Assembly: GCA_964542455.1 (NCBI GenBank) | Contig: CAZIUC010000006.1 | Coordinates: 1 to 64,000, forward strand | Source of the DNA: PFJX01 sp964542455 | GTDB taxonomy: Bacteria; Pseudomonadota; Gammaproteobacteria; Burkholderiales; Thiobacillaceae | Length of the DNA: 64,000 nt | Direction of reading: 5' to 3' | In this document: positions 6,076 to 16,900 of the stretch, piece after piece | Position numbering within the stretch: the first letter of the stretch is position 1 | Layout of the letters: the number at the start of each line of letters is the position of its first letter | Program-made: the position numbers and the translations under genes | The notes under the pieces: generated by a model | Databases searched by the model: none | Seen by the model: only the letters and a program-made list of their open reading frames with translations | Told to the model about the DNA's origin: nothing

Positions 6076-8637
6076 ATGAAACCCGGCACGCCCTACGTCA
6101 TTGAAGTCAACCCGCGTTTGCCGCGCCGCCTGGCGCGTTTGTCCGAACTGGCGGAGAACCTCTGGTATGCCTGGGATCGCCCCACTCGCACGCTGTTCGC
6201 GCGTCTGCATCCCGGCCTCTGGGATGCCGTCGGCCACAATCCGAAGGCCTTTCTGAAGCGGGTGGACGAAGAACGCCTGACCGAGGCCGCGGAGGATCAC
6301 ATCTTCCTGGGCAACTACAACCGCGTGTTGTCTTCGTTCGACACCTACATGAGCGAGCCGCTGCGGCGTGATCTGCCGCTGGATTTGAAGCCGGGCGACC
6401 TGATCGCCTATTTCTGCGCGGAATTCGGCTTCCATGAAAGTTTCCCGGTGTACTCGGGGGGGCTTGGCATCCTTGCCGGCGACCATTGCAAATCCGCATC
6501 CGATCTGCGCCTGCCCTTCGTGGCGGTGGGCTTGCTGTATCGCCAGGGTTATTTCCATCAGCGCATCGATAACGACGGCAACCAGATCGCCAATTACACC
6601 GATTCCGACTTCGACGACCTGCCGATCCGCCCCGCGCTGGGCGAGGACGGCAGCGAAATTCATATCCAGATCGAATTCCCGGGACGCACCCTGGAAGTGA
6701 AAGTCTGGGAAGCGCTGATCGGCCATGTCCGCCTTTATTTGCTGGATACCGACCTGCCGGCCAACAGCCAGCAAGACCGCTACATCACCCACCAGCTCTA
6801 TGGTGGCGACAAGCACACCCGGATTCAGCAGGAAATCGTCCTCGGCATCGGCGGCATGCGCGCCCTGGCCGCGCTCGACGTCAAGCCCACCACCTATCAC
6901 ATCAACGAAGGCCATGCCGCCTTCCTGGTGCTGGAGCGGATTCGCAGCAAGGTGAAGGCGGGGCTGTCCTTCCATGCCGCGATGGAAGCCGTGGCCGCTT
7001 CCACGGTGTTCACCACCCATACCCCGGTGCCGGCCGGACACGATCATTTTGCCGAAGACATGATCTGGGACTACTTCAGCCATTGCTGCGCCGATCTGGG
7101 GGTTTCGCGCGAGGAGTTCATGCGTCTGGGTGGCGCCGGCCACGGCCAGGATTTCAACATGACCCGCCTGGCTCTGAATGGCTCGCGCCACCACAACGGC
7201 GTCTCGCGCATTCACGGCAATGTTTCCTCGCGCATCCTGGCGGACATGTGGCCGCAGGTTTCCGAGGACGAGTCGCCGATGGAGTACATCACCAACGGCG
7301 TGCATGTGCCGTCCTTTCTGGCGCAGGAATGGCAGGATCTGTTCGACACCAAGCTGGGTTATGAATGGCGCCGCCGCATGTGCGAGCCGGTGTTCTGGCA
7401 GAAAGTGGGAGTTATTCCCGACCACCTCTTCTGGTCGGTACACCAGGGGCTGAAGGCGCAGATGCTCTACTCGGTGCGTTACCGCATCACCCAGCAGCAC
7501 CTGCGCAACCACGGTTCCGAGGCGCACCTGGAGCGTATGCTCAAGTATGCCAACCCGCTCGACCCCAATGTTCTGACCATCGGCTTCGGGCGGCGCTTCG
7601 CCACCTACAAACGCGCCACCCTGATTTTCGAAAACATGGACTGGCTGCGCCAGATCATCAACGACGAGAGTCGCCCGGTCCTGTTCATTTTCGCCGGCAA
7701 GGCACATCCGGCCGACAAGCCCGGACAGGAATTGATCCGTCGCATCCACGAAATTTCCCGCTTACCCGAGTTCGAAGGCAAATTCCTGATGGTGGAAGGC
7801 TATGACCTCGGCTTCGCGCGTCGCCTGGTGGCCGGCTGCGACGTCTGGCTCAACAACCCGATCTACCCGCTGGAAGCCTCCGGCACCTCCGGCATGAAGG
7901 CGGCCATGAACGGCGTACTCAACCTCTCGGTCACCGACGGCTGGTGGGATGAGGGTTACGAGCCCGGCAATGGCTGGGCGGTCAAGCCGGCGCCCGAGTA
8001 CTACGACGATGCCCGGCGCAACCACGAGGACAGCCAGACTCTCTACGAACTGCTGCAGGATCAGGTTATCCCCATGTATTACCGGCGCCAGGAACTGGGC
8101 TTCTCGGGGGAATGGGTGCAAATGGCGAAGCGCTCAATTTCCACCTTGTTACCCGCTTTCAACGCCACCCGCATGGTCATGCAGTACGCCAACAAGTTCT
8201 ACGCGCCCGCCAGCCGACAATGGCGCCGCTACTCGGAAGGGGGGTTCGCCGCGGCCCAGGGACTGGCCGCCTGGAAGGTCAAGGTGCGTCTCGCCTGGGG
8301 TGGTGTGGCCCTGCACCGTCTGGACGACCCGAAGAAACGCATTTCCTTCGGTGAAAGTCTGGAAATCAAGGTGGCGGTGAACCTCAACGGCCTCGCCCCG
8401 GAAGATGTGCGGGTCGAGGTTCTGATGGGCCGCGCCTCAAAAAACGGCCAGGACAAGGATCTTGACGCCGTACCCTTGAGTCCGGATGGCTGGGAAGGCC
8501 AGGAAGGCCGGGAGTGCATTTACAAGCTGGAGCTCACGCCGGAACTGTGCGGCCGCCTGCTTTACCGTGTACGCGTCTATCCGCTGCACGGCCTGCTCAC
8601 CCACCCGTTCGAGATGGGGTTGATGGTATGGCTGTGA
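6076..8637 (+). CDS. glgP: Alpha-glucan (glycogen) phosphorylase
   Basis: The 853 aa enzyme releases glucose 1-phosphate from glycogen or maltodextrin. It belongs to the GT35 branch with an N-terminal DUF3417 domain (about 1-110). The pyridoxal-phosphate lysine lies in E-A-S-G-T-S-G-M-K near residue 608. Other signatures are C-A-E-F-G-F-H-E-S, the Y-S-G-G-L-G-I-L-A-G-D-H segment, and H-I-N-E-G-H-A-A-F. The start at 6076 was preferred because GGAAAGGAG lies 5 bp upstream; an upstream in-frame ATG at 6004 falls inside a palindrome. A probable glycogen synthase ends at the right edge of the window, so storage glycogen metabolism is likely. Confidence 0.95.
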   Translation: MKPGTPYVIEVNPRLPRRLARLSELAENLWYAWDRPTRTLFARLHPGLWDAVGHNPKAFLKRVDEERLTEAAEDHIFLGNYNRVLSSFDTYMSEPLRRDLPLDLKPGDLIAYFCAEFGFHESFPVYSGGLGILAGDHCKSASDLRLPFVAVGLLYRQGYFHQRIDNDGNQIANYTDSDFDDLPIRPALGEDGSEIHIQIEFPGRTLEVKVWEALIGHVRLYLLDTDLPANSQQDRYITHQLYGGDKHTRIQQEIVLGIGGMRALAALDVKPTTYHINEGHAAFLVLERIRSKVKAGLSFHAAMEAVAASTVFTTHTPVPAGHDHFAEDMIWDYFSHCCADLGVSREEFMRLGGAGHGQDFNMTRLALNGSRHHNGVSRIHGNVSSRILADMWPQVSEDESPMEYITNGVHVPSFLAQEWQDLFDTKLGYEWRRRMCEPVFWQKVGVIPDHLFWSVHQGLKAQMLYSVRYRITQQHLRNHGSEAHLERMLKYANPLDPNVLTIGFGRRFATYKRATLIFENMDWLRQIINDESRPVLFIFAGKAHPADKPGQELIRRIHEISRLPEFEGKFLMVEGYDLGFARRLVAGCDVWLNNPIYPLEASGTSGMKAAMNGVLNLSVTDGWWDEGYEPGNGWAVKPAPEYYDDARRNHEDSQTLYELLQDQVIPMYYRRQELGFSGEWVQMAKRSISTLLPAFNATRMVMQYANKFYAPASRQWRRYSEGGFAAAQGLAAWKVKVRLAWGGVALHRLDDPKKRISFGESLEIKVAVNLNGLAPEDVRVEVLMGRASKNGQDKDLDAVPLSPDGWEGQEGRECIYKLELTPELCGRLLYRVRVYPLHGLLTHPFEMGLMVWL

Positions 8638-8639
8638 AT

Positions 8640-8727
8640 GGAGATTTCGGATTTCGGATTGCGGATTTCAAATTTGAAACCGTGGCCACCGCAATCCGAA
8701 ATCCGCAATCCGACATCCGAAATCGCG
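8640..8727. repeat. Inverted array of GATTTCG heptamers
   Basis: The whole glgP-crcB gap is an imperfect inverted repeat. Heptamers read GATTTCGGATTTCGG on the left and CCGAAATC on the right, around TGGCCACC. It is the same family as the array at 1-55. No fluoride-riboswitch pattern is visible here. Confidence 0.82.
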
Positions 8728-8728
8728 C

Positions 8729-9106
8729 ATGACTTCCTTTCTCGCCATCGGACTCGGCGCTACTTTCGGCGCCTGGCTGCGCTGGGGTTTGGGGCTGTGG
8801 CTGAATCCGCTGTTCCCGACACTGCCTTACGGCACCCTGGCGGCGAATCTGCTGGGCGGCTATCTGATCGGTATCGCGATCGCTTTCTTTGTGCAACACC
8901 CGGGTTTGCCGCCGGAGTGGCGGCTATTCGCCATCACCGGTTTTCTTGGCGGCCTGACCACCTTTTCCACTTTTTCCGCCGAAGTATTTACCCTCATCAG
9001 TCGTGGGCAACTGGCCTGGGCGCTGGGGACGGCGTCCATCCATCTGTTCGGCTCCCTGGCTTGTACCGCGCTGGGGGTGTGGACCTATAGCCAGATCAAG
9101 GGATAG
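8729..9106 (+). CDS. crcB: Fluoride channel CrcB/Fluc
   Basis: CrcB (Fluc) is a dual-topology dimeric channel that exports fluoride. The 125 aa product has four transmembrane stretches. Family motifs are G-A-W-L-R-W near residue 14, G-T-L-A-A-N-L-L-G near residue 35, and G-F-L-G-G-L-T-T-F-S-T-F-S near residue 71; the last holds the F-box/Ser-Thr fluoride path. The ATG at 8729 abuts a heptamer palindrome with no clear Shine-Dalgarno. The DUF190 gene follows after 2 bp, a pairing seen widely in proteobacteria. Confidence 0.95.
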   Translation: MTSFLAIGLGATFGAWLRWGLGLWLNPLFPTLPYGTLAANLLGGYLIGIAIAFFVQHPGLPPEWRLFAITGFLGGLTTFSTFSAEVFTLISRGQLAWALGTASIHLFGSLACTALGVWTYSQIKG

Positions 9107-9108
9107 CC

Positions 9109-9423
9109 ATGCCGCAAACCTTTTTCATCCGCTTTTATGTCCAGGAAGGCATGAAACACGGCCACCAGACTATCCACGAATGGCTGTTTGAAACCGCGCG
9201 CACGTTGGGCATACCCGGTGGCACGGTGTTTCGCGCCGCCGCGGGTTTTGGCCGTCATGGTCTGCATGAAGACCATTTCTTCGAGCTGGCGGGCAAGTTG
9301 CCGGAAACCGTGGAGTTCTTCGCCGAGGCCGACAGGATAGCCGCGCTGATAGAACGGGTGGGTGGCGAAAGCTTGCGTCTGGTTTATGTGATGCATCCGG
9401 TGAATACAGGGGTAACCGGATAG
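9109..9423 (+). CDS. DUF190 protein (PII-like fold)
   Basis: This 104 aa protein belongs to DUF190, a small family with a PII-like ferredoxin fold often encoded beside crcB. Conserved features are F-I-R-F-Y-V near the N-terminus, A-R-T-L-G-I-P-G-G-T-V-F-R-A-A-A-G-F-G near residue 36, and F-F-E-L-A-G-K-L-P. It probably modulates or senses something linked to the fluoride channel, inferred from gene pairing only. It starts 2 bp after crcB, so translation is likely coupled. Confidence 0.85.
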   Translation: MPQTFFIRFYVQEGMKHGHQTIHEWLFETARTLGIPGGTVFRAAAGFGRHGLHEDHFFELAGKLPETVEFFAEADRIAALIERVGGESLRLVYVMHPVNTGVTG

Positions 9424-9628
9424 AAGATTTATAGGGGCGCCATGCAACCCGTTGATTCCGCGGGGATCGCCGTGCGAGCCAGCGCGAGTCGTTTGTATGC
9501 GCGGCGCACGGCGGCAATTTGATCTCACCGCAATCCTGCGGTCCTCTTACTAAAGTTATATCCATCTCTGCCGCTAAGCCTTGCATGAAATCGTTCATGT
9601 CGCGAATGTCTTGATTCCTGGCCGACCC
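9424..9628. other. Leader region of sensory cluster 1
   Basis: This gap holds a GC-rich stretch with a CCGCGGGGATCGCCGTGCG core and then an AT-richer segment (CTTACTAAAGTTATATCC, 9545-9562) that could contain the promoter of the HD-GYP gene. No gene was recognised. In-frame TTG at 9581 is a possible alternative start for the next gene. Confidence 0.4.
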
Positions 9629-10858
9629 ATGCCGCAAGAAACCGCAAAACTCACTGTCCTGGTCGTTGATGACACGCCGGAAAACCTCACCGTTCTGGGT
9701 GAGTTGTTGCAACCCAGGTATCGGGTACGGGTCGCCAATTCCGGCCAGCGCGCGCTCCAGGTTGTGGCCAGCAAGCCACGCCCGGACCTGATTCTGCTCG
9801 ATGTGATGATGCCGGAGATGGATGGCTACGCCGTCATCAAAGAACTGCGTTCCAACCCTGGCACCCGTGACATCCCGGTCATTTTCGTCACCGCCATGGA
9901 TGCCGATGAGGACGAGGAACGCGGACTCGAACTCGGTGCCGTGGACTACATCGCCAAACCGATCCGCCCGGCCATCGTGCTGGCGCGGGTCAAGGCCCAC
10001 ATGGAACTCAAACAGGCGCGCGACTGGCTGAACGACAAGAATGTCTGGCTGGAAAGCGAAATCGCCCGGCGTATGCGCGACAACCAGTTGATGCAGGATG
10101 TCAGCATCCGCGCGCTCGCCAGCCTGGCTGAGGCACGCGACATGGAAACCGGCCAGCACATCCGTCGTACCCAGGCCTATATCGAGGTGCTGGTGACGCA
10201 TCTGCGCCCGCACCCGCGCTTTGCCGGCTATTTCACCGACGCCACCGCGCAGATGGTGGCCAAGGCCGCGCCGCTGCACGATATCGGCAAGGTCGGCATA
10301 CCCGACAGCATTCTGCTGAAACCCGGGCGCCTGACCGCCGACGAGTTCGAGATCATGAAGACCCACAGCAGCATCGGGGGCAATGCCATCGACCTGGCCA
10401 TGCGTGACGAAATCAGTGACGAGGACTTCCTGATTCTCCAGAAGCACCGGCACATGGATGGCAATTCGCTCGCCTCGACGGTGCGGGAATTCGAAAGCGC
10501 GCCCCTGGCTTTTCTCGCCGTGGCCAAGGAAATCGCCATGTGGCACCACGAAAAGTGGGATGGCTCCGGCTATCCGGACGGTCTGGTCGGCGACGCCATT
10601 CCCATTCCCGCCCGTCTGATGGCGCTGGCCGATGTCTTCGACGCCCTCGCCAGCCGGCGCGTCTACAAGGAGCCGATGCCGTTCGAGCAGGCGGCGCGAC
10701 TCATCAGGGAAGGCAGCGGCAAACACTTCGACCCGGACGTGGTGGCGGCTTTCCTCGCCAACGAGGACACCTTCCAGGAGATTCTGGCGCGCTATGCCGA
10801 CAGCGACGATGCGTTGGATCTCAAGCTCAGCACCCTGCATGCGCGCGGCATGGCCTAG
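9629..10858 (+). CDS. Response regulator with HD-GYP phosphodiesterase domain (RpfG-like)
   Basis: The 409 aa protein has a receiver domain (about 1-125; phospho-acceptor Asp in L-L-D-V-M-M-P-E-M-D-G) and an HD-GYP domain (about 165-370). HD-GYP enzymes hydrolyse c-di-GMP. H-D-I-G-K and H-H-E-K-W-D-G-S-G-Y-P carry the metal and GYP signatures, and both are intact. An R-D-x-E-T-G-x-H motif near residue 170 is also typical. ATG 9629 was chosen because the receiver begins soon after; a TTG at 9581 would add 16 residues. A paralogue at 35245 heads the second sensory cluster. The kinase gene follows after 26 bp and is the likely phosphodonor. Confidence 0.92.
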   Translation: MPQETAKLTVLVVDDTPENLTVLGELLQPRYRVRVANSGQRALQVVASKPRPDLILLDVMMPEMDGYAVIKELRSNPGTRDIPVIFVTAMDADEDEERGLELGAVDYIAKPIRPAIVLARVKAHMELKQARDWLNDKNVWLESEIARRMRDNQLMQDVSIRALASLAEARDMETGQHIRRTQAYIEVLVTHLRPHPRFAGYFTDATAQMVAKAAPLHDIGKVGIPDSILLKPGRLTADEFEIMKTHSSIGGNAIDLAMRDEISDEDFLILQKHRHMDGNSLASTVREFESAPLAFLAVAKEIAMWHHEKWDGSGYPDGLVGDAIPIPARLMALADVFDALASRRVYKEPMPFEQAARLIREGSGKHFDPDVVAAFLANEDTFQEILARYADSDDALDLKLSTLHARGMA

Positions 10859-10884
10859 CCGCCACACCTTTACCGGATCCGATC

Positions 10885-13800
10885 GTGAATCCGCCTTCTC
10901 CCCCTGACAGCGAACTACGACAGCTTCTGGACGCCGTCGGACTCGGCCTTTGGGAATACGATCATCGCGCGGATCGGTTGACCTGGGGTTCGACTCTGCA
11001 TGACTTGATCGGCGACGACGTTTTGGTTTCTGGAGGTTCCGGCCTGGCGGATTGGCTTGACCGTGTTCATCCCGATGACCGGTCCGCTGTCGCGGAAGCC
11101 ATTCGGAAATCGATCGAGGAAAATGCCCCTTTTGCCAGTGAATACCGCTTTGCCAGAGCGGATGGCGCCTGGCTCTGGCTGCTCGCGCGCGGTTGTGTTG
11201 TGGAGCGCGATGCGGAAGGTCGCCCACTCCGCAGCTTCGGCACCAAATCAGATATTTCCCGGACCAAGCAAACCGAAATTTCATTGCGGCTGGAACGCGA
11301 CCGCAGCCAGCGCTATCTCGACACCATCGAAGCGGTCATCTTGGCGCTGGACCGCGACGGTTGCATCACAATGATCAACCGCAAGGGCTGTGAACTCCTC
11401 GGTTACCGCGCGGCCGAACTGATCGGCGCCAACTGGTTCGAACGCTGTCTGCCGCAGCCGCAAGGCATGGCCCAGGTGTATCCGGTATTCCAGGATGTCA
11501 TATCCGGCCATCTCGATCAGGTGGAGTTCTTCGAGAATGCCGTGCTGACGCGTTCCGGCCGGCAACGCCTGATCGCCTGGCACAACAGCGTCATCCGCGA
11601 TGCCGACGGCCGAATCAGCGGCAGCCTGAGTGCCGGCGAGGACGTTACCGAGCGGCGCGCCGCCGAAAGGGCGCTGGCGGAATCCAGCCTGTTCCTGCGG
11701 GAAAGTCAGAGCATCGCCCATGTGGGCGGCTGGAAGGCCAATCCGGATACGGGAATGATGTTCTGGACCGACGAGATCTATCGTCTGGTGGAACACCCGC
11801 TCGACGAGCGGCCCGGTCTGGAGGAAGGCCTGACCTACTTTGCCCCAAAGTCTCTGCCCGGCATTGTCGCGGCGCTGCAAAGCGCGTGGGCTAACGGTCA
11901 GCCATTCAGGATGGAATCGGAAATGGTCGCCCGTGGCGGCCGCCGCTTCTGGGCGGAATTACGCTGCATCGGCCGCGTGGAAGATCGCGAAGGCGCCTAT
12001 CTCACCGGCACCTTTCAGGACATCACCGAACGCAAGGCCACCCTGCGGGAACTGGAGCAGTACCGCGAGCATCTGGAAGCCCTGGTGGCGCGGCGCACCG
12101 CCGAACTGGTGGCGGCGCGCGAGCGGGCGGAAGCGGCGAGCAACGCAAAATCCACATTCCTGGCCAACATGAGCCATGAAATCCGCACTCCGTTGAACGC
12201 CATCATCGGCCTCAACCATCTACTGCGCGGCGGCACCACCCAGCCCAAGCAGGCCGAATTGTTGGACAAGGTGGGCGAGTCGGCACGGCATCTGCTCCGC
12301 ATCATCAACGACGTTCTGGACATCTCCAAGATCGAGGCCGGCAAGATGGCGCTGGAGGTCGCCGATTTCCGGCTTGACCAGGTCTTCGCCAAGACGCTTG
12401 ATTTTGTCCGCGTCAAGGCCGCTACGAAGGGGCTTACGCTTATCAGCGAGATTGATCCCGCTTTGCCTGACGTCCTGCGTGGTGACGCCCTGCGTCTTGG
12501 CCAGGTACTCCTCAACTTTGCCGGCAATGCGGTCAAATTCACCGAACACGGCAGTATTCATATCGCGGCCACCCGATCCAGGCGTGGCGACCACCCTCAG
12601 CACGTGCGTTTCGAAGTGCGCGACCGCGGCATCGGCATGAGCAAAGACCTGGTTGCGCGCCTGTTCCAGACGTTTGAACAGGCCGATAGCTCGACCACGC
12701 GCAAATACGGTGGCACCGGTTTGGGCCTGGCGATCAGCAAGCGTCTGATCGAACTGATGGGCGGTGACCGGGAAGGCGACCTCGGCGTGGACAGCACACC
12801 TGGTCAGGGTAGCTGCTTCTGGTTCGAAATCCCGCTGGCCCTGGGCGAAGCGCGGACAACCGCGGCACAGCCGGCCGCCACCGATGTGTCGGCGGCGCTC
12901 TCCAACCGGCGTGGCGCGCGCATCCTGCTGGTGGAAGACCATGAGGTAAATCAGGATGTGGCGCTGGAGCTTCTGAGTGAAGCCGGTTTTCGCGCCGATC
13001 TGGCGAGCAATGGCGCCGAGGCGCTGCGCCTGATCACCGACACGTCCTATGACCTGGTATTGATGGATGTACAGATGCCGGTCATGGACGGTCTGGCGGC
13101 GACCCGGGCCATCCGCGAGCTGCCCGGTCGAGAGCGCACGCCGATTCTGGCGATGACCGCCAGCGCCTTCGCCGAAGAGCGTCAGCAATGCCTGGACGCG
13201 GGGATGGACGATCACCTCGCCAAGCCGGTGGACCCGGATGCGCTCTACACGGCTCTGCTCAAGTGGTTGCCGGTAAGGCGCGCCAGCTTGGCCACGGAGG
13301 TTGCCCCGCCAGCCGCGGACACAGCGACAGTGAATGTGCCGCATGAGGCCCTGTTGAAGATCGCCGGGCTGGATGTCCAAGCCGGCTTGAAGAGCGTGCG
13401 CGGCAAATGGGCCAGCTACGCGCGCTTGTTGCGTCTCTATGCCGACAGCCACCAGGCCGATATGGCCCGCCTGCGCGAATGTCATGCGGCGGGTGAGGAC
13501 GAGGAAACCCGACGCATCGCCCATACCCTCAAGGGGGCTTCCGGCACGCTGGGCGCGGTCGCGGTGCAAGCCCTGGCGGCCGATCTGGAACGCGCCCTGC
13601 GTGGCGGTGCCTCGCGTGACGAGATCGAGCGCCTGTCCGCGCGCGTGGAAGCTGAACAGGCTGATCTGATCGCCGCGTTGCGCGCGGCACTGCCCGACGC
13701 GCAGCCGACGCACATAAGCACAGTCGTATCCAGTGAAGACCTCGCCCGCCTGGAGCATCTGTTGCGCGAAGACGATATGGCTGCCGGCGATGCCCTACGC

Positions 13801-13938
13801 GCCGTCATGCCCGGCATGGCGCCCCTCTTTCCGGCCGAAGCGCTGGCCCGCCTGGCCCGGCAGGTCGAGAGCTATGACTTTCAGGCCGCGCTGGACACCC
13901 TGCGCGGGGTGAGAAACAAGCCTGGAGGCGCGGCATGA
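10885..13938 (+). CDS. Soluble hybrid sensor histidine kinase (PAS3-HisKA-HATPase-REC-HPT)
   Basis: The 1017 aa protein has no membrane segment. Domains in order: three PAS domains (about 5-125, 140-255, 270-390), coiled coil, HisKA (S-H-E-I-R-T-P, H near 431), HATPase (N box near 549, G-T-G-L-G-L-A-I near 610), receiver (phospho-Asp near 728 in L-M-D-V-Q-M-P) and HPT (A-H-T-L-K-G-A-S, H near 878). A 65-residue C-terminal tail ends Q-V-E-S-Y-D-F-Q-A-A-L. This is a complete intramolecular phosphorelay, presumably sensing a cytoplasmic or membrane-permeant signal. The GTG at 10885 was chosen because conserved PAS sequence starts soon after and longer in-frame extensions overlap the HD-GYP gene. 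The next kinase overlaps by ATGA. Confidence 0.9.
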   Translation: MNPPSPPDSELRQLLDAVGLGLWEYDHRADRLTWGSTLHDLIGDDVLVSGGSGLADWLDRVHPDDRSAVAEAIRKSIEENAPFASEYRFARADGAWLWLLARGCVVERDAEGRPLRSFGTKSDISRTKQTEISLRLERDRSQRYLDTIEAVILALDRDGCITMINRKGCELLGYRAAELIGANWFERCLPQPQGMAQVYPVFQDVISGHLDQVEFFENAVLTRSGRQRLIAWHNSVIRDADGRISGSLSAGEDVTERRAAERALAESSLFLRESQSIAHVGGWKANPDTGMMFWTDEIYRLVEHPLDERPGLEEGLTYFAPKSLPGIVAALQSAWANGQPFRMESEMVARGGRRFWAELRCIGRVEDREGAYLTGTFQDITERKATLRELEQYREHLEALVARRTAELVAARERAEAASNAKSTFLANMSHEIRTPLNAIIGLNHLLRGGTTQPKQAELLDKVGESARHLLRIINDVLDISKIEAGKMALEVADFRLDQVFAKTLDFVRVKAATKGLTLISEIDPALPDVLRGDALRLGQVLLNFAGNAVKFTEHGSIHIAATRSRRGDHPQHVRFEVRDRGIGMSKDLVARLFQTFEQADSSTTRKYGGTGLGLAISKRLIELMGGDREGDLGVDSTPGQGSCFWFEIPLALGEARTTAAQPAATDVSAALSNRRGARILLVEDHEVNQDVALELLSEAGFRADLASNGAEALRLITDTSYDLVLMDVQMPVMDGLAATRAIRELPGRERTPILAMTASAFAEERQQCLDAGMDDHLAKPVDPDALYTALLKWLPVRRASLATEVAPPAADTATVNVPHEALLKIAGLDVQAGLKSVRGKWASYARLLRLYADSHQADMARLRECHAAGEDEETRRIAHTLKGASGTLGAVAVQALAADLERALRGGASRDEIERLSARVEAEQADLIAALRAALPDAQPTHISTVVSSEDLARLEHLLREDDMAAGDALRAVMPGMAPLFPAEALARLARQVESYDFQAALDTLRGVRNKPGGAA

Positions 13939-16900
13939 AGCTGTTTTCCTGGCTCCCACGCTCCAGTGCCGTAGCCTGGCTGCTTGCACTGTTCCTGCTG
14001 TTCTCCTCATCCTGGGCCAAAGAACCCGTGCTCCAGGAGGTGCGCCTGGGCGTGTTGTCCTACCGTTCCATGAAGCACACCGCCGCGCAGTGGAAGCCAC
14101 TCGCGGACTATCTAAGCCAGCGCATTCCCGGCTACCGCTTCCACGTCGTGCCCTTGTACTACCCCGATCTCGATCAGGCGGTGGCGCGCCACGAGCTGGA
14201 TTTTGTCCTGACCAATCCGGAACACTACGTCTTGCTGCGCTCGCGCTACGGCTTGACCGCGCAGGCGACCCTGATGCCGATGGCGGGGGATTTTCCGGTC
14301 AGCCAGTTCGGCGGGGTCATCGTGGTCAGAGCGGATCGCCCGGACCTGAAAACATTCGCCGATCTGAAAGGCAAGCGGATCGCCTCGCCCAGCGAAGAAT
14401 CGTTGGGCGGCTATCTGATGCAGCGTTGGGCCTTGCTGCAAGTAGGCGTGGATATCACGAGCGACATCCGCGATCTGCAATTTACCGGGATGCCACATGA
14501 CAATGTGGTGTTCGCCGTGCTCTCGGGCCATGCCGACGCCGGTTTTCTGCGCACCGGCGTGATCGAGGCCCTGATCAAGGAAGGCAAGCTCAAACCCGGC
14601 CAGGTGAGGGTGCTGAAACAGACGGAGACGCCGGAATTTCCGCAACTGCTTTCCACTGATCTCTATCCGGAGTGGCCGTTCTCCGCGACCAGCGGGGTGC
14701 CCGGTTGGTTCACCAAACAGGTGGTGCGCGCCCTGTTCGAGCTGGAACCGAACAGCGAGGTGGCCCGGACGGGCAACTTCTTCGGGTTTGCGCCGGCCGG
14801 CGATTACAGTCAGATCGAAACCATCATGGTGAAGCTGCGGGTACATCCCGATTATCAGTACACCTTCACCATGTTCATCGAGCGTTATTCGCACTGGCTG
14901 ATGGCGGTACTGACCACCCTGCTGGTGGCGGCTTTGGCCCTGATCACCATGCGCCGGGTCAACCGCCGCCTGCGCGCCGCGCTGGCTGAAGCCGAGCGTC
15001 TGGCGCTGCGTGATGCTCTCCTGGAAAGCCTGGGCGAGGGGGTAATCGGTATCGACACCGCTGGCAATATCACTTTTATCAACGCAACCGCCCTCGCCAA
15101 CCTGGGCTTCACGCGCGAAGAAGCCCTGGGTTGTGACATGCACAGGCTGACGCACCATCACCATCCTGATGGACGAGCCTACCCTCATGAGGAATGCCCG
15201 ATCTTCGCCACATTGCAAAGCGGGCAGCCCTATTCCGGCGAGCAATGGTATTTCCGCAAGAATGGCGAGGGCTTCCCGGTCAACCTTAATGCGCAGCCCA
15301 TCGTCGATGCCGAGGGGAAAATTCAGGGCGTGGTGACCGCCTTCCAGGACATCACCCAGGAAAAACACACTCTCGATGAACTGGCGCGTTACCGCCATCA
15401 CCTCGAAGAGCAGGTCGCGCGGCGCACGGCGGAACTGGCCAGCGCGATGACCGCCGCCGAGGCGGCAAACCAGGCGAAGAGCGCGTTCCTGGCCAACATG
15501 AGCCATGAAATCCGCACTCCGATGAATGCCATCGTCGGTCTCACCTATCTCCTGCGGCGCGACGTACGCGATGCCGGCCAGCAGGCACGCCTGACCAAGG
15601 TCGCGGCAGCGGCGAAACATTTGCTGGGCATCATCAACGACATCCTGGATTTTTCGAAAATCGAAGCAGGCAAGCTCACCCTGGAGAGCACCGATTTCAG
15701 CCTGGAACAGGTATTGGTCGGGGTATCCCACCTGGTGGAGGACAGGCTACGCGAGAAAGGCCTTGTATTGCGCCGCGAGATCGAACCGGTACTGTCTGGC
15801 GTGCTGCGCGGCGACCCCACCCGGCTTTCCCAGGTGCTGCTCAACTACCTATCCAATGCGGTGAAATTCACCGAACAGGGCCAGATCACTCTGCGCGCGC
15901 GCCTGCTGGAAGAGGACTCAGCGGGTTTGCTGCTGCGCTTCGAAGTCGAGGACACCGGCATCGGCATTCCCGACGACCGACTGACACGGCTGTTTCAGTC
16001 TTTCGAGCAAGCCGACAGTTCCACCACCCGCAAATATGGCGGCACCGGTTTGGGGTTGGCGATCAGCCGTCGCCTGGCACAGTTGATGGGGGGGCAAGCG
16101 GGCGCCGAGAGCCGGCCCGGGCGGGGCAGCACCTTCTGGTTCACCGCGCGCGCGCGCCGGAGCAATGCGCCCGCGGGCACGCTGGATAGCCAGCCGGCGC
16201 TACCCGCGCCGGCTGGCAGCCTGCTTGCCACTTTGCGTGGCCGCCGCGTATTGCTGGTGGAGGACAACCTGGTCAACCAGGAAGTCGCGCTCGATCTCTT
16301 GCGGGAGGTCGGCATCCGCGCCGATCTGGCCGGTGATGGGCGCGAAGCCGTGGAGAAAGCGCGTAGCCATGATTACGAACTGATCCTGATGGATGTGCAG
16401 ATGCCGGTGATGGATGGCCTGGCCGCCACGGCCGCCATCCGTCGCCTGCCGGGCCATGCCGCGACCCCGATCCTGGCAATGACCGCCAGTGTGTTCGTCG
16501 AGGAACAGAATCAGTGCATGGAAATCGGCATGAACGATCTGGTACCCAAGCCGGTGGACCCGGAAGCGTTGTTCGCCACGCTCGCCAGATGGTTGCCGGC
16601 GCGGCGCGATGCATCACTCTCGATGCCCGTGTCAGGCGACCACCCCGTGGACGAGGCTGTGCGCGCCGCCTTGGCCGACATTGACGGCCTGGATGTGGGC
16701 GCCGGCCTGCGTAGCGTGCGCGGAAAACTTTCCAGCTATGCGCGTTTGCTGTGCAAGTTCGTATTGGCCCACCGCGACGACATGAGTCTGTTGCGGGCCC
16801 AATTGGAAGCCGGTGATCTGGTATCGGCCCGGCGTATCGCGCACTCGATCAAGGGCGCGGCCGGTGCGCTGGGCGCGACACGGGTACAAATCCTCGCCGC

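Noticed and set aside
8640..8727. Possible fluoride riboswitch ahead of crcB
   Set aside because: The gap is entirely an inverted heptamer repeat; no fluoride-aptamer core was found.
10540..10884. N-terminal extension of the soluble hybrid kinase
   Set aside because: These 115 codons overlap the HD-GYP coding sequence in another frame and look like shadow sequence (Arg/Gly-rich); GTG 10885 is the better start.
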